Positions 1 through 7,249 of a DNA stretch of 12,978 bases are shown here, in pieces. The DNA is taken from the NCBI GenBank assembly GCA_022825185.1, contig JAJDYK010000328.1, positions 1 to 12,978 on the forward strand, in the 5' to 3' direction. The notes below the pieces were generated by a model. The model did no database searches and had not been told where the DNA came from. It worked only from the letters and a program-made list of their open reading frames with translations. The translations under genes and the position numbers were made by a program. The stretch's first letter is position 1. Every line of letters begins with the position of its first letter. The stretch is from Candidatus Latescibacterota bacterium. GTDB taxonomy: Bacteria; Latescibacterota; UBA2968; UBA8231.

Positions 1-89
1 TGGGCCGGATGCAGCTAAAGAAGCTCCGCATTTATGCCGGCGGCGAACACCGGCACCAAGCGCAAAACCCCCAGCCTCTCGAACTTTAA
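1..89 (+). CDS. rplM: 50S ribosomal protein L13, C-terminal end (partial)
   Basis: Reading from base 3, the frame gives about 28 residues ending in TAA at 87-89. The fragment contains GRMQLKKLRIYAGGEHRHQA followed by QNPQPLEL, which matches the C-terminal signature of ribosomal protein L13 (a G-R-M-x-x-K-L-x-x-Y-x-G-x-x-H-x-H-x-A-Q pattern). L13 is an early-assembly protein of the large ribosomal subunit. The rest of the gene lies left of the window. The next gene, rpsI, starts 18 bases after the stop, the usual rplM-rpsI operon arrangement, so the two are probably co-transcribed. The identification rests on the short tail plus this context. Confidence 0.9.
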   Translation, partial: GRMQLKKLRIYAGGEHRHQAQNPQPLEL

Positions 90-107
90 GCCAAAGGCAA
101 CGCGCCC

Positions 108-500
108 ATGCCCGCAGAAAACTATGAAGCGACCGGCCGCAGAAAGACCTCGGTCGCCCGAGTGCGCATGCAGCTCGGCAATGGCAGTATTTACATGAAC
201 GGTCGCGCGGTCAGCGAATACCTGCGCCGGGATTCCCTAGAGATGATCCTCGTGCAGCCTCTGGATCTGACCGAGACGCGGCACGCGTTCGACATCCACA
301 TTTCCACCCGTGGCGGCGGCCTGCGCGGTCAAGCCGGTGCCGCGAGTTTGGGCATTGCTCGCGCCTTGGTGCAGTACGACCCGCAAAAGCGGGAAGTGCT
401 GAAGAAAGGCGGCTTTTTGACGCGCGACGCCCGCGAGAAAGAGCGCAAGAAGTACGGATTGGCCGGCGCGCGCAAGCGCTTCCAATTCTCCAAGCGCTAG
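108..500 (+). CDS. rpsI: 30S ribosomal protein S9
   Basis: This is a full-length S9 of 130 residues, the same length as the E. coli protein. The N-terminal GRRKTSVARVRM block (about residues 10-21), the glycine-rich TRGGGLRGQAGAASLGIARAL region (about 66-86) and the basic tail ending KRFQFSKR are all family hallmarks. The C-terminal Lys/Arg tail of S9 reaches the P-site tRNA on the 30S subunit. The ATG at 108 is preceded by an AAAGG about ten bases upstream, a weak but usable ribosome binding site. It lies 18 bases after rplM. A 123-base gap separates it from rpsB, so rpsB may have its own promoter or leader as well as read-through. Confidence 0.97.
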   Translation: MPAENYEATGRRKTSVARVRMQLGNGSIYMNGRAVSEYLRRDSLEMILVQPLDLTETRHAFDIHISTRGGGLRGQAGAASLGIARALVQYDPQKREVLKKGGFLTRDAREKERKKYGLAGARKRFQFSKR

Positions 501-623
501 TTCCATTCCAATACACACGCTTCCCGATGCACGGCAGAGAGTGTCCCGTGGGCGTTCGGCGTCTGCGGGGCTTCTGTGTGTAGATGAAGGAGGCGGAGGC
601 CCAACTAACATTGAGGAGCGATC

Positions 624-1403
624 ATGGCAGACTTCACCATCCGCGATTTGCTGGAAGCGGGGACCCACTTCGGGCACCAGACCCGGCGTTGGAACCCCAA
701 AATGCAGCCCTACATATTCACTGAGCGCAACGGCATCCACATCATCGACCTGCAAAAGACGGTCGGCAAGGTCGAGGCCGCTTGCGAGGCCGTGCGCCAG
801 ACGGTGCGCGCCGGGCGAGCCGTGTTTTTTGTCGGTACGAAGAAACAGGCCGCCGAACTCGTGCGGCAGGAAGCCGAGCGCTGTGGCATGTTTCACGTCA
901 CCGAGCGCTGGCTCGGCGGGATGCTGACCAACTGGCAGACTATCCGCCAAAGCATCCGGCACCTAGAGCATCTCGACCGCATCTCGGCTGACGGCACCTA
1001 CGAGAACCTCAAGAAAAAAGAAGTTCTGCTGCTCGAAAAAGAACGCGCCCGACTCCAGCGGACCTTGGCTGGCATCCGCAACATGGGTGGCTTGCCCGGC
1101 TTGGTCTTTATCATAGACATCAAGAAGGAGCACATCGCCGTGCGCGAAGCGGCCAAGTTGGGTATTCCCTCCGTGGCCATCGTCGATACCAATTGCGATC
1201 CCGACTTGGTGACCTATCCGATTCCGGGCAACGACGACGCCATCCGCTCGATCGCTCTCATCACGCGCCTGATCGCCGACGCGGTGATTGAGGGTAGGGC
1301 CGAAGCCGAGGCCGAGAAAGCGGCGCGCGACGACAAGCAAGAAGCCGAAGAAGCCGAACAAGCCGAAGAGGCCCCGGCGGATGTAGCCGAGGCCACCGCA
1401 TAG
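624..1403 (+). CDS. rpsB: 30S ribosomal protein S2
   Basis: This 259-residue protein is S2, which joins the 30S subunit late and helps anchor S1. Diagnostic blocks are [19 protein letters not shown] (about residues 8-26), IHIIDLQKT (about 38-46), [13 protein letters not shown] (about 94-106) and [20 protein letters not shown] followed by NDDAIRSI. A strong GAGGAG at 613-618 fixes the ATG at 624. From about residue 225 the protein ends in a low-complexity Ala/Glu-rich acidic tail, longer than a minimal S2; such tails vary between phyla and are probably disordered. tsf follows 31 bases downstream, the nearly universal rpsB-tsf pair. Confidence 0.97.
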   Translation: MADFTIRDLLEAGTHFGHQTRRWNPKMQPYIFTERNGIHIIDLQKTVGKVEAACEAVRQTVRAGRAVFFVGTKKQAAELVRQEAERCGMFHVTERWLGGMLTNWQTIRQSIRHLEHLDRISADGTYENLKKKEVLLLEKERARLQRTLAGIRNMGGLPGLVFIIDIKKEHIAVREAAKLGIPSVAIVDTNCDPDLVTYPIPGNDDAIRSIALITRLIADAVIEGRAEAEAEKAARDDKQEAEEAEQAEEAPADVAEATA

Positions 1404-1434
1404 CTAGATCAACTACTTTTGAAAGCAAACGACG

Positions 1435-2037
1435 ATGACTCAGATTACCGCACAAAGCGTACGAATGCTCCGGGAGAAAACGGGCTTGGGCATGATGGAT
1501 TGCAAGAAAGCCCTGCAAGAAACCGACGGCGACAGCGAAAAGGCCATTGAGTACTTGCGCAAGCAGGGTCTGTCCGCGGTGGAGAAGCGAGCCGGTCGCG
1601 ACGCCAGCGAGGGCCTGATCCAAGCGTATATTCACCAGGGTAGTCGCCTCGGCGTGCTGCTAGAGGTCAACTGCGAAACCGACTTCGTCGCTCGCACCGA
1701 CGACTTCCAGACCTTTGCCAAGGATGTGGCCATGCACATTGCCGCCTCCCAGCCTTTGGCGGTCGATCGGGAAGGCGTTCCCGCCGACGCCGTGGAAAGG
1801 GAGCGGGCCATCTTTCTCGAACAGGCCAAAAACGAAGGCAAGCCCGAGCATATTGCCGAGAAAATCGTCGAGGGCCGGATGGAGAAGTTCTATCAGGAAA
1901 ACTGCCTGATGGAACAGGTCTTCGTCAAAAATCCCGACCAGACCGTCGGCGAATTGGTCATCGAGATAACCGCCAAAATCGGCGAGAAAATTACCGTGCG
2001 TCGCTTTGAGCGGTTCGTCTTGGGAGAAGACGCCTGA
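1435..2037 (+). CDS. tsf: Elongation factor Ts (short form)
   Basis: EF-Ts is the guanine nucleotide exchange factor for EF-Tu. The N-terminal UBA-like domain is clear, with VRMLREKTGLGMMDCKKAL at about residues 9-27 and A-IEYLRKQGL at about 37-46. The EF-Tu-contacting TDFVAR motif is at residues 82-87. The protein is 200 residues, against about 283 in E. coli. It therefore belongs to the short class known from Thermus and plastids, with only one core subdomain. The end (VGELVIEITAKIGEKITVRRF) is intact, so this is not a truncation. The ribosome binding site is weak (a GAAAG upstream), which suggests coupling to rpsB. frr starts only 18 bases later; pyrH, commonly next, is missing. Confidence 0.96.
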   Translation: MTQITAQSVRMLREKTGLGMMDCKKALQETDGDSEKAIEYLRKQGLSAVEKRAGRDASEGLIQAYIHQGSRLGVLLEVNCETDFVARTDDFQTFAKDVAMHIAASQPLAVDREGVPADAVERERAIFLEQAKNEGKPEHIAEKIVEGRMEKFYQENCLMEQVFVKNPDQTVGELVIEITAKIGEKITVRRFERFVLGEDA

Positions 2038-2055
2038 AAGCACACTGAGGCCGCC

Positions 2056-2616
2056 ATGTTGGAAGAGGTCATTGAAACAGTACAAGAGGCTATGGATAAG
2101 GCCATCGAGTCCCTGCGCCGCGACTTAGCCTCTATCCGCACGGGGCGGGCCTCGGCTGCCATGCTCGACAATGTGCGGGTGGATTACTACGGTCAACAAA
2201 CACCGCTCAACCAAGTGGCGACGATCAGCGTCCCCGAGCCGCGCTTGTTGGCGATCAAGCCTTGGGAAGCGACCTTAATTCCCGTGATTGAAAAGGCCAT
2301 TCTCGCCGACAAGAGCTTGGGGCTCAACCCAGCCAACGACGGCACCATCATCCGGCTGCCCATTCCCGAACTGACCGAGGAGCGGCGGGTAGAAATCACC
2401 AAAGTCGCCCGGCATCGAGCCGAAGAAGGGCGAGTTGCCGTGCGCCATGCGCGCCGCGACGGGATCGACTTGCTCCAAGAAGCACAAAAGGACGGGGATA
2501 TCTCCGAAGACGAATCGCGCAGCGCACAGAAAAGGGTGCAGGATTTGACCGCTGAATACGTGGCCTCCATTGACGAGATCATCGAGAACAAGGAAAAGGA
2601 GATCATGGAGGTCTGA
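2056..2616 (+). CDS. frr: Ribosome recycling factor
   Basis: RRF works with EF-G to split post-termination ribosomes. At 186 residues it matches the family length (E. coli 185). Signature blocks are LASIRTGRASAAMLDNVRVDYYG (about residues 24-46), the LNQVATISVPEPRLLAIKPW hinge region (about 51-70), GLNPANDG (89-96), IRLPIPELTEERR (99-111) and the C-terminal helix with VQDLTAEYVASIDEI. A TGAGG at 2046-2050 serves as ribosome binding site. The gene sits directly after tsf. Its 3' end carries GGAGGT at 2607-2612, which may help start translation of the downstream membrane protein gene. Confidence 0.97.
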   Translation: MLEEVIETVQEAMDKAIESLRRDLASIRTGRASAAMLDNVRVDYYGQQTPLNQVATISVPEPRLLAIKPWEATLIPVIEKAILADKSLGLNPANDGTIIRLPIPELTEERRVEITKVARHRAEEGRVAVRHARRDGIDLLQEAQKDGDISEDESRSAQKRVQDLTAEYVASIDEIIENKEKEIMEV

Positions 2617-2636
2617 ATGGCCCCTGCTCTCCGGTT

Positions 2637-3521
2637 GTGCAGACGCATAGCCCTGTTTTGTCGCTCTACTACATCCTGTGGTCCATGCGTCCCCGGCAGT
2701 GGATCAAGAATGTCTTCGTTTTTCCCGCCCTCGTCTTTTCCGAACATCTTTTTGAACTTTCCTACCTAATACATAGCTTAGGCGCGGCTCTCTGCTTCGT
2801 CCTGCTGAGCGGGACCGTCTATTTGTTCAACGACATCTTCGACCGCCAGTACGACCGCTTGCATCCCGAGAAGTGCCACCGACCGATTGCCGCCGGTCAT
2901 CTGTCGGTTGCGTTGGCTTGGGGGGCGGCTTTGGTCGCGTTGGCCCTTGCGTTGACCTGTGCGTTTTGGCTGCACCCTCATTTGGGGTGGGTGGCCGTGA
3001 TCTACGCGGCGCTCAACGCGGCGTACTCGCTCCGGCTCAAGCACGTGGTGTTGGTGGATGTGCTGATCGTGGCTGCGTGTTACCTGCTGCGCGCCGTCGG
3101 CGGCGGCGTGGTTATTGAGGTGTCTATTTCCACGTGGTTTATCGTCTGTATCTTCGCGCTGGTGCTCTTTATGGCCGCAGTCAAGCGTCGGCAGGAGATC
3201 GTGCAACTGGCGGATGATGCCGCAGATCACCGCGCTATCCTCGAAGAATACAGCCTGCCTTTTCTCGACCAGATGATCGCCGTTCTGACGGCCGTGACTG
3301 TGATCTGTTACGCGCTGTACGCGATGGGGGTGGGCGGAACAGAAGATTTGCGGTTGCAGTGGACGATTCCTTTTGTGCTCTACGGCGTGTTGCGCTATCT
3401 CTATCTAGTATATCACCGGGGACAGGGGGCCGATCCGACGGCAGTCGTCTGGCGTGATCGGCCTTTGCAGGTCAACACCCTGCTCTGGTTGGTGGCTAGC
3501 CTATTGGGGCTATACGCCTAA
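2637..3521 (+). CDS. UbiA-family prenyltransferase, probable decaprenyl-phosphate phosphoribosyltransferase
   Basis: This 294-residue multi-span membrane protein belongs to the UbiA superfamily. The MRPRQWIKNVFVFPALVFS start block (from about residue 17), the Asp-rich motif N65-D66-IF-D69-RQY-D73, HRPIAAGHLS (81-90) and the late block with YHRGQGADPTAVVWRDRPLQ (259-278) fit the decaprenyl-phosphate phosphoribosyltransferase (DPPR synthase) subgroup better than quinone or heme prenyltransferases. Members of that subgroup transfer phosphoribose to a polyprenyl phosphate, giving a lipid-linked pentose donor. This substrate is inferred from motif resemblance. The start is uncertain: GTG at 2637 gives the longest plausible N terminus but has no close ribosome binding site; an in-frame ATG at 2685 begins just before the conserved RPRQW block. 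Co-transcription with frr is likely, as the gap is only 20 bases. Confidence 0.82.
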   Translation: MQTHSPVLSLYYILWSMRPRQWIKNVFVFPALVFSEHLFELSYLIHSLGAALCFVLLSGTVYLFNDIFDRQYDRLHPEKCHRPIAAGHLSVALAWGAALVALALALTCAFWLHPHLGWVAVIYAALNAAYSLRLKHVVLVDVLIVAACYLLRAVGGGVVIEVSISTWFIVCIFALVLFMAAVKRRQEIVQLADDAADHRAILEEYSLPFLDQMIAVLTAVTVICYALYAMGVGGTEDLRLQWTIPFVLYGVLRYLYLVYHRGQGADPTAVVWRDRPLQVNTLLWLVASLLGLYA

Positions 3522-3557
3522 CCGAGGCATTGGCATTCTCTTAAAGGAGACGCGAGC

Positions 3558-4274
3558 ATGGCAGTGAATTTGAAGCAGAAGATCAAACGGGGCGAACAGG
3601 TGGTGGGGTTTGGCATCCGCGGCGATATCGAGCGCGACGCACTCAAGCGCATCGCCGAGTTGGGCGCGTGCGATTTTGTCTTTGTCGATAGCCAGCACTC
3701 GCCCTATAGCGAAGACCGCTTAGTCGCGTTGGCGGGCATGGTCGGGGAGTTCGACCTACCACTGCACTTTCGCATCAAGCACACTCGCCACACCTACCTG
3801 ATCGGCAACTGCTTGGACTTTGGGCCTTCGGGGATCGAAGTACCCCAAGTGGAGACCGTGGCGACCGCTGAAGAGGCCGTGGCTAATTTTTACTATTTGC
3901 CGCAAGGGGTGCGCAGCCACGGCGGCGGTGCCCGCATCGGCGACGCGAGCGGCGGCCCCCAGGCGTATGCGGATTGGTGGAACCAGTACGGGGTGCTGTG
4001 GCTGCAAGTTGAATCGGTGGCGGCCGCGACGAGTGCATTTAACTTGGCGCGGCCCGGGGTCGATTGCCTCTCTTTTGGCCCTACGGACCTGCAAATGGAC
4101 CTAAATCACCGGGGACATCCCCATCTCAAAAGCGTCGATGACTGCGTGCGCCACGTGGTCGAAGCCTTGCAGGGGACTGATACCGCAGTCTGTTTCCGCA
4201 ACGGCACGGTCGAGAGCCGGTCGCGCTATGCCGATATGGGGGTGCGTGTTTTTCTGGAAGCGCCGCCGCTGTAG
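3558..4274 (+). CDS. HpcH/HpaI-family class II aldolase
   Basis: This 238-residue protein has the HpcH/HpaI aldolase layout, a TIM barrel that cleaves 2-keto-3-deoxy acids to pyruvate (or a related keto acid) plus an aldehyde using a divalent metal. Visible active-site candidates are H47 in VFVDSQH (41-47), R72 in FRI, the metal ligand E152 in LQVES (149-153) and the second ligand D177 in GPTDL (174-178). The GIEVPQVETVATAEEAV block (92-108) is also typical. An AAAGGAGA just upstream supports the ATG at 3558. It lies 36 bases after the UbiA-type gene, but the function is unrelated, so a new transcription unit may begin here. The actual substrate, for example a sugar-derived keto-deoxy acid, cannot be read from the sequence. 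Confidence 0.9.
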   Translation: MAVNLKQKIKRGEQVVGFGIRGDIERDALKRIAELGACDFVFVDSQHSPYSEDRLVALAGMVGEFDLPLHFRIKHTRHTYLIGNCLDFGPSGIEVPQVETVATAEEAVANFYYLPQGVRSHGGGARIGDASGGPQAYADWWNQYGVLWLQVESVAAATSAFNLARPGVDCLSFGPTDLQMDLNHRGHPHLKSVDDCVRHVVEALQGTDTAVCFRNGTVESRSRYADMGVRVFLEAPPL

Positions 4275-4294
4275 GAACGCTGGGCGACCGCTCT

Positions 4295-4315
4295 CGCACG
4301 GCTATTGCGCTTTTT
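4295..4315 (+). terminator. Weak candidate terminator between convergent genes
   Basis: A short stem of CGCA (4295-4298) and TGCG (4306-4309) with a 7-base loop is followed by five T residues (4311-4315). It lies 20 bases after the aldolase stop codon and before the convergent SDR stop. The stem has only four pairs, so this is a tentative call based on position and the T tract. Confidence 0.3.
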
Positions 4316-4339
4316 CACAATCAATTCCCAGCAGATGGA

Positions 4340-5125
4340 TCACCACGCCGTCCAGCCGCCGTCCACCGGTACGACGGTTCCGTTGACATAGCCACTGGCC
4401 TTTGAGCACAAAAAGAGTAGGGTGGTGGCTAGCTCTGTGGGCTGACCAAAGCGGCCCTGCGGCGTAAAGGTGCGCAGGCGGGTGCTCATCTTCTCGTTGT
4501 CGAGGGCGGTCTCGGTCATTTCGGTGGGGAAATAACTGGGGGCGATAGCGTTTGCGGTGATGCCGTGCCTGCTCCATTCCACCGCTTGCGAGCGCGTCAG
4601 TCCTACGAGTCCGTGCTTGCTGACCGTGTAGGCGCTCAGGCCGTTGATTACCGAGGCCCCCAAGCCGTAGATCGAGGCGATGTTGACGATGCGGCCGGCA
4701 TCAGATTCGCGGAGCAGGGGAAAGCAGGCTTTGGCGAGCAGCCACTGGGCCTTGATATTGAGATCGACGACCGCGGCAAAGTCTTGCTCGGCCATATCTT
4801 CGAGACGGACGCGGGTGGCTGTGCCAGCATTGGCGACTAGGATATCGCAGCCGCCGAGTTGCTCGCGCGCTTGCTCGGGCAGGGCGGCGATGGCGGCGTT
4901 GTCGCTGAGGTCAGCCGCGTGGGCATGGATGGTTCCGGCGCGGTCTTGCAATTCGTTGGCCAGTGCTTCGAGGCGCTCTTGGCGACGGGCAACGGCGAGG
5001 ACGTCGGCACCGGCCGAGACGAGGACGCGGGCTAGCTCGGCTCCTAAGCCGCTAGAGGCCCCCGTGACGATGGCTTTGCGGCCTTGGCAGCCGAAGAGGT
5101 CGTGTAGGTAGTCTTTACTGTTCAT
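4340..5125 (-). CDS. SDR-family NAD(P)-dependent oxidoreductase (gluconate 5-dehydrogenase-like)
   Basis: This is a classical short-chain dehydrogenase/reductase of 261 residues. The nucleotide-binding TGASSGLG is at 21-28, NAG at 99-101, a structural Asn in NIKA near 113, catalytic S141 in NIAS, and Y156-x3-K160 in YTVSK. The C terminus GYVNGTVVPVDGGW is standard. The opening (short leader, DLFGCQGRKAIVTGAS) resembles gluconate 5-dehydrogenase or 2-deoxy-D-gluconate 3-dehydrogenase types, so oxidation of a sugar acid or polyol is the best guess. It has no clear ribosome binding site. It is divergent from the 658-aa gene across a 112-base region with a palindrome, and convergent with the aldolase gene; together they suggest a sugar-acid pathway. 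Confidence 0.92.
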   Translation of the reverse strand: MNSKDYLHDLFGCQGRKAIVTGASSGLGAELARVLVSAGADVLAVARRQERLEALANELQDRAGTIHAHAADLSDNAAIAALPEQAREQLGGCDILVANAGTATRVRLEDMAEQDFAAVVDLNIKAQWLLAKACFPLLRESDAGRIVNIASIYGLGASVINGLSAYTVSKHGLVGLTRSQAVEWSRHGITANAIAPSYFPTEMTETALDNEKMSTRLRTFTPQGRFGQPTELATTLLFLCSKASGYVNGTVVPVDGGWTAW

Positions 5126-5237
5126 GGGGTTTTAAGGTAATGGATGCGTCTGGAGCGGCCAAGCGGACCGCTTGCCTGCGGAGATGACGCCACCTAGAAT
5201 TACGTCCGACCTTTTCTCGCACAGGAGGCAGTAGGCG
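5126..5237. promoter_or_regulatory. Divergent intergenic region with a 15-bp palindrome
   Basis: This 112-base region separates the SDR gene (-) from the 658-aa gene (+) and must hold the start signals for both. A perfect inverted repeat, CAAGCGG-A-CCGCTTG, occupies 5160-5174, roughly midway. Its size and position suit a dimeric repressor or activator controlling both directions. AGGAGG at 5223-5228 is the ribosome binding site for the plus-strand gene. I could not assign -35/-10 elements with confidence. Confidence 0.45.
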
Positions 5238-7214
5238 ATGGTGGCAAATAGGATGACCAAGATTGAGGCGACCGAGGTTGCGGCTCCGCCGGCATGGGCC
5301 TTGATGGAGCGGAATTTGATCGCGCTGATGGAGGAATCGGGCCGCCTGTTTGCCCGGCAGTACTTTGAGCGCGGCGGCGGCACCTTGCTGGCCGAGGATG
5401 TGGATGACCTCTACGAACAGGTGTACAACTTTGGCCTATTCTACGCGATTGGCGCGGCCGATGATTTGCTCGACCTCCACTTCCGCAACTGGAACGCCGT
5501 TACCCGCATCAGCGACGAGCGCATCAATCACCGCACGCGCTACAACGACCACAAGAAGGTCTTCCGGCCGTCCATCCACAACGAGTTCTGGAACCTCGAA
5601 CAAGCCATGGAGTGGCACCATTTGGGCGAGGGCAATATGGCCTTTTACGACTTTGGGGTGGCCGACCCCACGGTATCGGAAAACATGCGGCGGGCGCGGA
5701 GCTTTGCGGCCATGTTCATCGGCGAGGACCCCCAAGCCCCCAACTGGGATCCCGAATACCGCATCCTGCGCTCGCCCTTCCATTCGAGCCAGGGACCCAA
5801 GCTCCACGCGGACGCGGAATACGCCAACACCATGCTGCTGGCCGGGCGCGGCCTAGGCGGGCAGGCCAACTACTACGGAGTGCGCGCGAGTCTGTATCCC
5901 ATCGTCAAAAACTTGGAGACCCGCTGGTTTGAAAATCCAGCGCGGCGCAAGCAGATCGTCGATCTGTTCGACCGGCTCGTCTTGCAGTGCGACACGCCCA
6001 ACAGCTTGGCGGCTACCGCATTGGTGACCAATGCTTATCTGTACACCGGCGACGACAAGTACAAACAGTGGGTTCTCGACTACACTGAGGCGTGGATGGA
6101 GCGCACGGAGAAAAACGGCGGTATCTGCCCGGATAACGTCGATGCCAAAGGCGTCATTGGTGGAGGACGCGAAGGCGTGTGGTGGGGCGGCCAGTACGGC
6201 TGGAACCACTACCAGGGCTACAACATCATGTACCACGGCATCAACATCGCAGTCGAATGCGCCCAACTGCTCACCGGCGACAGCGGCTATCTCGACTTTT
6301 TGCGCTCGCAAATCAAGCTGCAAGTCGATAACGGCAGGAAGCGGGAGGATGGGCAGTTCCTCGTGCCGGTGCGCTACGGGCCGGACGGTTGGGACTGGAA
6401 TTCTGCGCCGGGGCTGCACGTAAGCGACGGCATTGAGATGCGGGGTTACTGGCTGGAACCCACTCCGCTGCGGGGTCAGGACATCATGCATCTGTACCAC
6501 GCCTCTATGGCCCAGGAGGACTACGAGATGATTACTTCGGTGCGCGACGGCGATGTGGAGCGCGACTGGAACGACGTGGGGACAGCCCTAGGAGAGAAGA
6601 ACTGGGGCAATACTGAATTCGCCCGTTTCCAGTACTACGACGGCAAAAACCCGAACTGGCCGGAGCAGATCCTACGGGCGGAGTACCAGCAGGCTTTGGA
6701 GACCTACGAGGCCATGCGCGCCGACGAGCGCAGTCCCATAGAAATCATTGCGACTAACCGACTTCCATCACAGCCGGTGTTGACCAAGGGGTTGACCCAG
6801 GTGACGCTGGGGGCACCGCAGTCGGTTTATAACGGCGGCCTGCTGCGCGCCACGGTGCGCTACTTCGACGCCGACCGCCTGCGTCCGGGGCTGCCCTTAG
6901 ACGTGGCCGCCTTGGTGGATGAACTGGGGTCGGACGTAGTTGGTGTCCAACTCGTCAACACGTCGCGGCACGAGACGCGCCGCCTTATTGTACAAGCCGG
7001 TGCCTTTGGCGAGCACCGCTTTACGCAGCTCAAATATCGCGTTGCGGGGAGGGATGGGGAGGTGGCGACTACTGTAGAGGGGAAGTACTTCTCGGTGGAA
7101 CTGCCGCCGTCAACGGCGATTCGCGTCGGCGCTGGGCTAGACCGCTTCTGCAATACGCCGAGCTACGCCTTTCCTTGGCACGGCGACGGGATTCCCGTGC
7201 CGTTTCCGCTTTAG
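5238..7214 (+). CDS. Uncharacterised 658-aa helix-rich protein, possible (alpha/alpha)-toroid carbohydrate-active enzyme
   Basis: I do not recognise a named family. The 658 residues have no signal peptide or membrane span, so the protein is probably cytoplasmic. Residues about 30-500 are rich in Trp, Tyr, His and acidic residues. They include helix-like segments such as LAATALVTNAYLYTGDDKY (257-275) and INIAVECAQLLTGDSGYLDF (335-354), separated by loops like GREGVWWGGQYGWNHYQGYN (310-329). This resembles alpha/alpha-barrel glycosidases and lyases. Residues about 510-635 look like a beta-sandwich with QLVNTSRHETRRLIVQAGAF (571-590). AGGAGG nine bases upstream fixes the ATG at 5238. It is divergent from the SDR gene and near the aldolase gene, which fits sugar or sugar-acid breakdown. 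The fold and role are inferences from composition and context only. Confidence 0.85.
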   Translation: MVANRMTKIEATEVAAPPAWALMERNLIALMEESGRLFARQYFERGGGTLLAEDVDDLYEQVYNFGLFYAIGAADDLLDLHFRNWNAVTRISDERINHRTRYNDHKKVFRPSIHNEFWNLEQAMEWHHLGEGNMAFYDFGVADPTVSENMRRARSFAAMFIGEDPQAPNWDPEYRILRSPFHSSQGPKLHADAEYANTMLLAGRGLGGQANYYGVRASLYPIVKNLETRWFENPARRKQIVDLFDRLVLQCDTPNSLAATALVTNAYLYTGDDKYKQWVLDYTEAWMERTEKNGGICPDNVDAKGVIGGGREGVWWGGQYGWNHYQGYNIMYHGINIAVECAQLLTGDSGYLDFLRSQIKLQVDNGRKREDGQFLVPVRYGPDGWDWNSAPGLHVSDGIEMRGYWLEPTPLRGQDIMHLYHASMAQEDYEMITSVRDGDVERDWNDVGTALGEKNWGNTEFARFQYYDGKNPNWPEQILRAEYQQALETYEAMRADERSPIEIIATNRLPSQPVLTKGLTQVTLGAPQSVYNGGLLRATVRYFDADRLRPGLPLDVAALVDELGSDVVGVQLVNTSRHETRRLIVQAGAFGEHRFTQLKYRVAGRDGEVATTVEGKYFSVELPPSTAIRVGAGLDRFCNTPSYAFPWHGDGIPVPFPL

Positions 7215-7249
7215 CGTGTATCTATTCCTGCCGATATGTCCCGCATAGC

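Noticed and set aside
41..49. Q46 in place of the common Glu in the aldolase D-x-E-H motif (coding positions near 3690).
   Set aside because: D-x-Q-H occurs in HpcH/HpaI-family members, so it is not a sign of an inactive enzyme. The coordinates given here are residue numbers of the aldolase beginning at 3558.
501..623. Possible autoregulatory leader before rpsB.
   Set aside because: The 123-base gap was read for a strong hairpin or a known S2-leader pattern; none was convincing beyond purine-rich ribosome-binding-like stretches.
237..962. A 241-residue minus-strand frame spanning rpsI and the start of rpsB.
   Set aside because: It is antisense to two certain ribosomal protein genes; long antisense frames are expected in G+C-rich coding DNA, and the translation matches no family I know.
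5853..6500. A 215-residue minus-strand frame inside the 658-aa gene.
   Set aside because: It overlaps a better-supported plus-strand gene with a strong ribosome binding site and has no recognisable motifs of its own.
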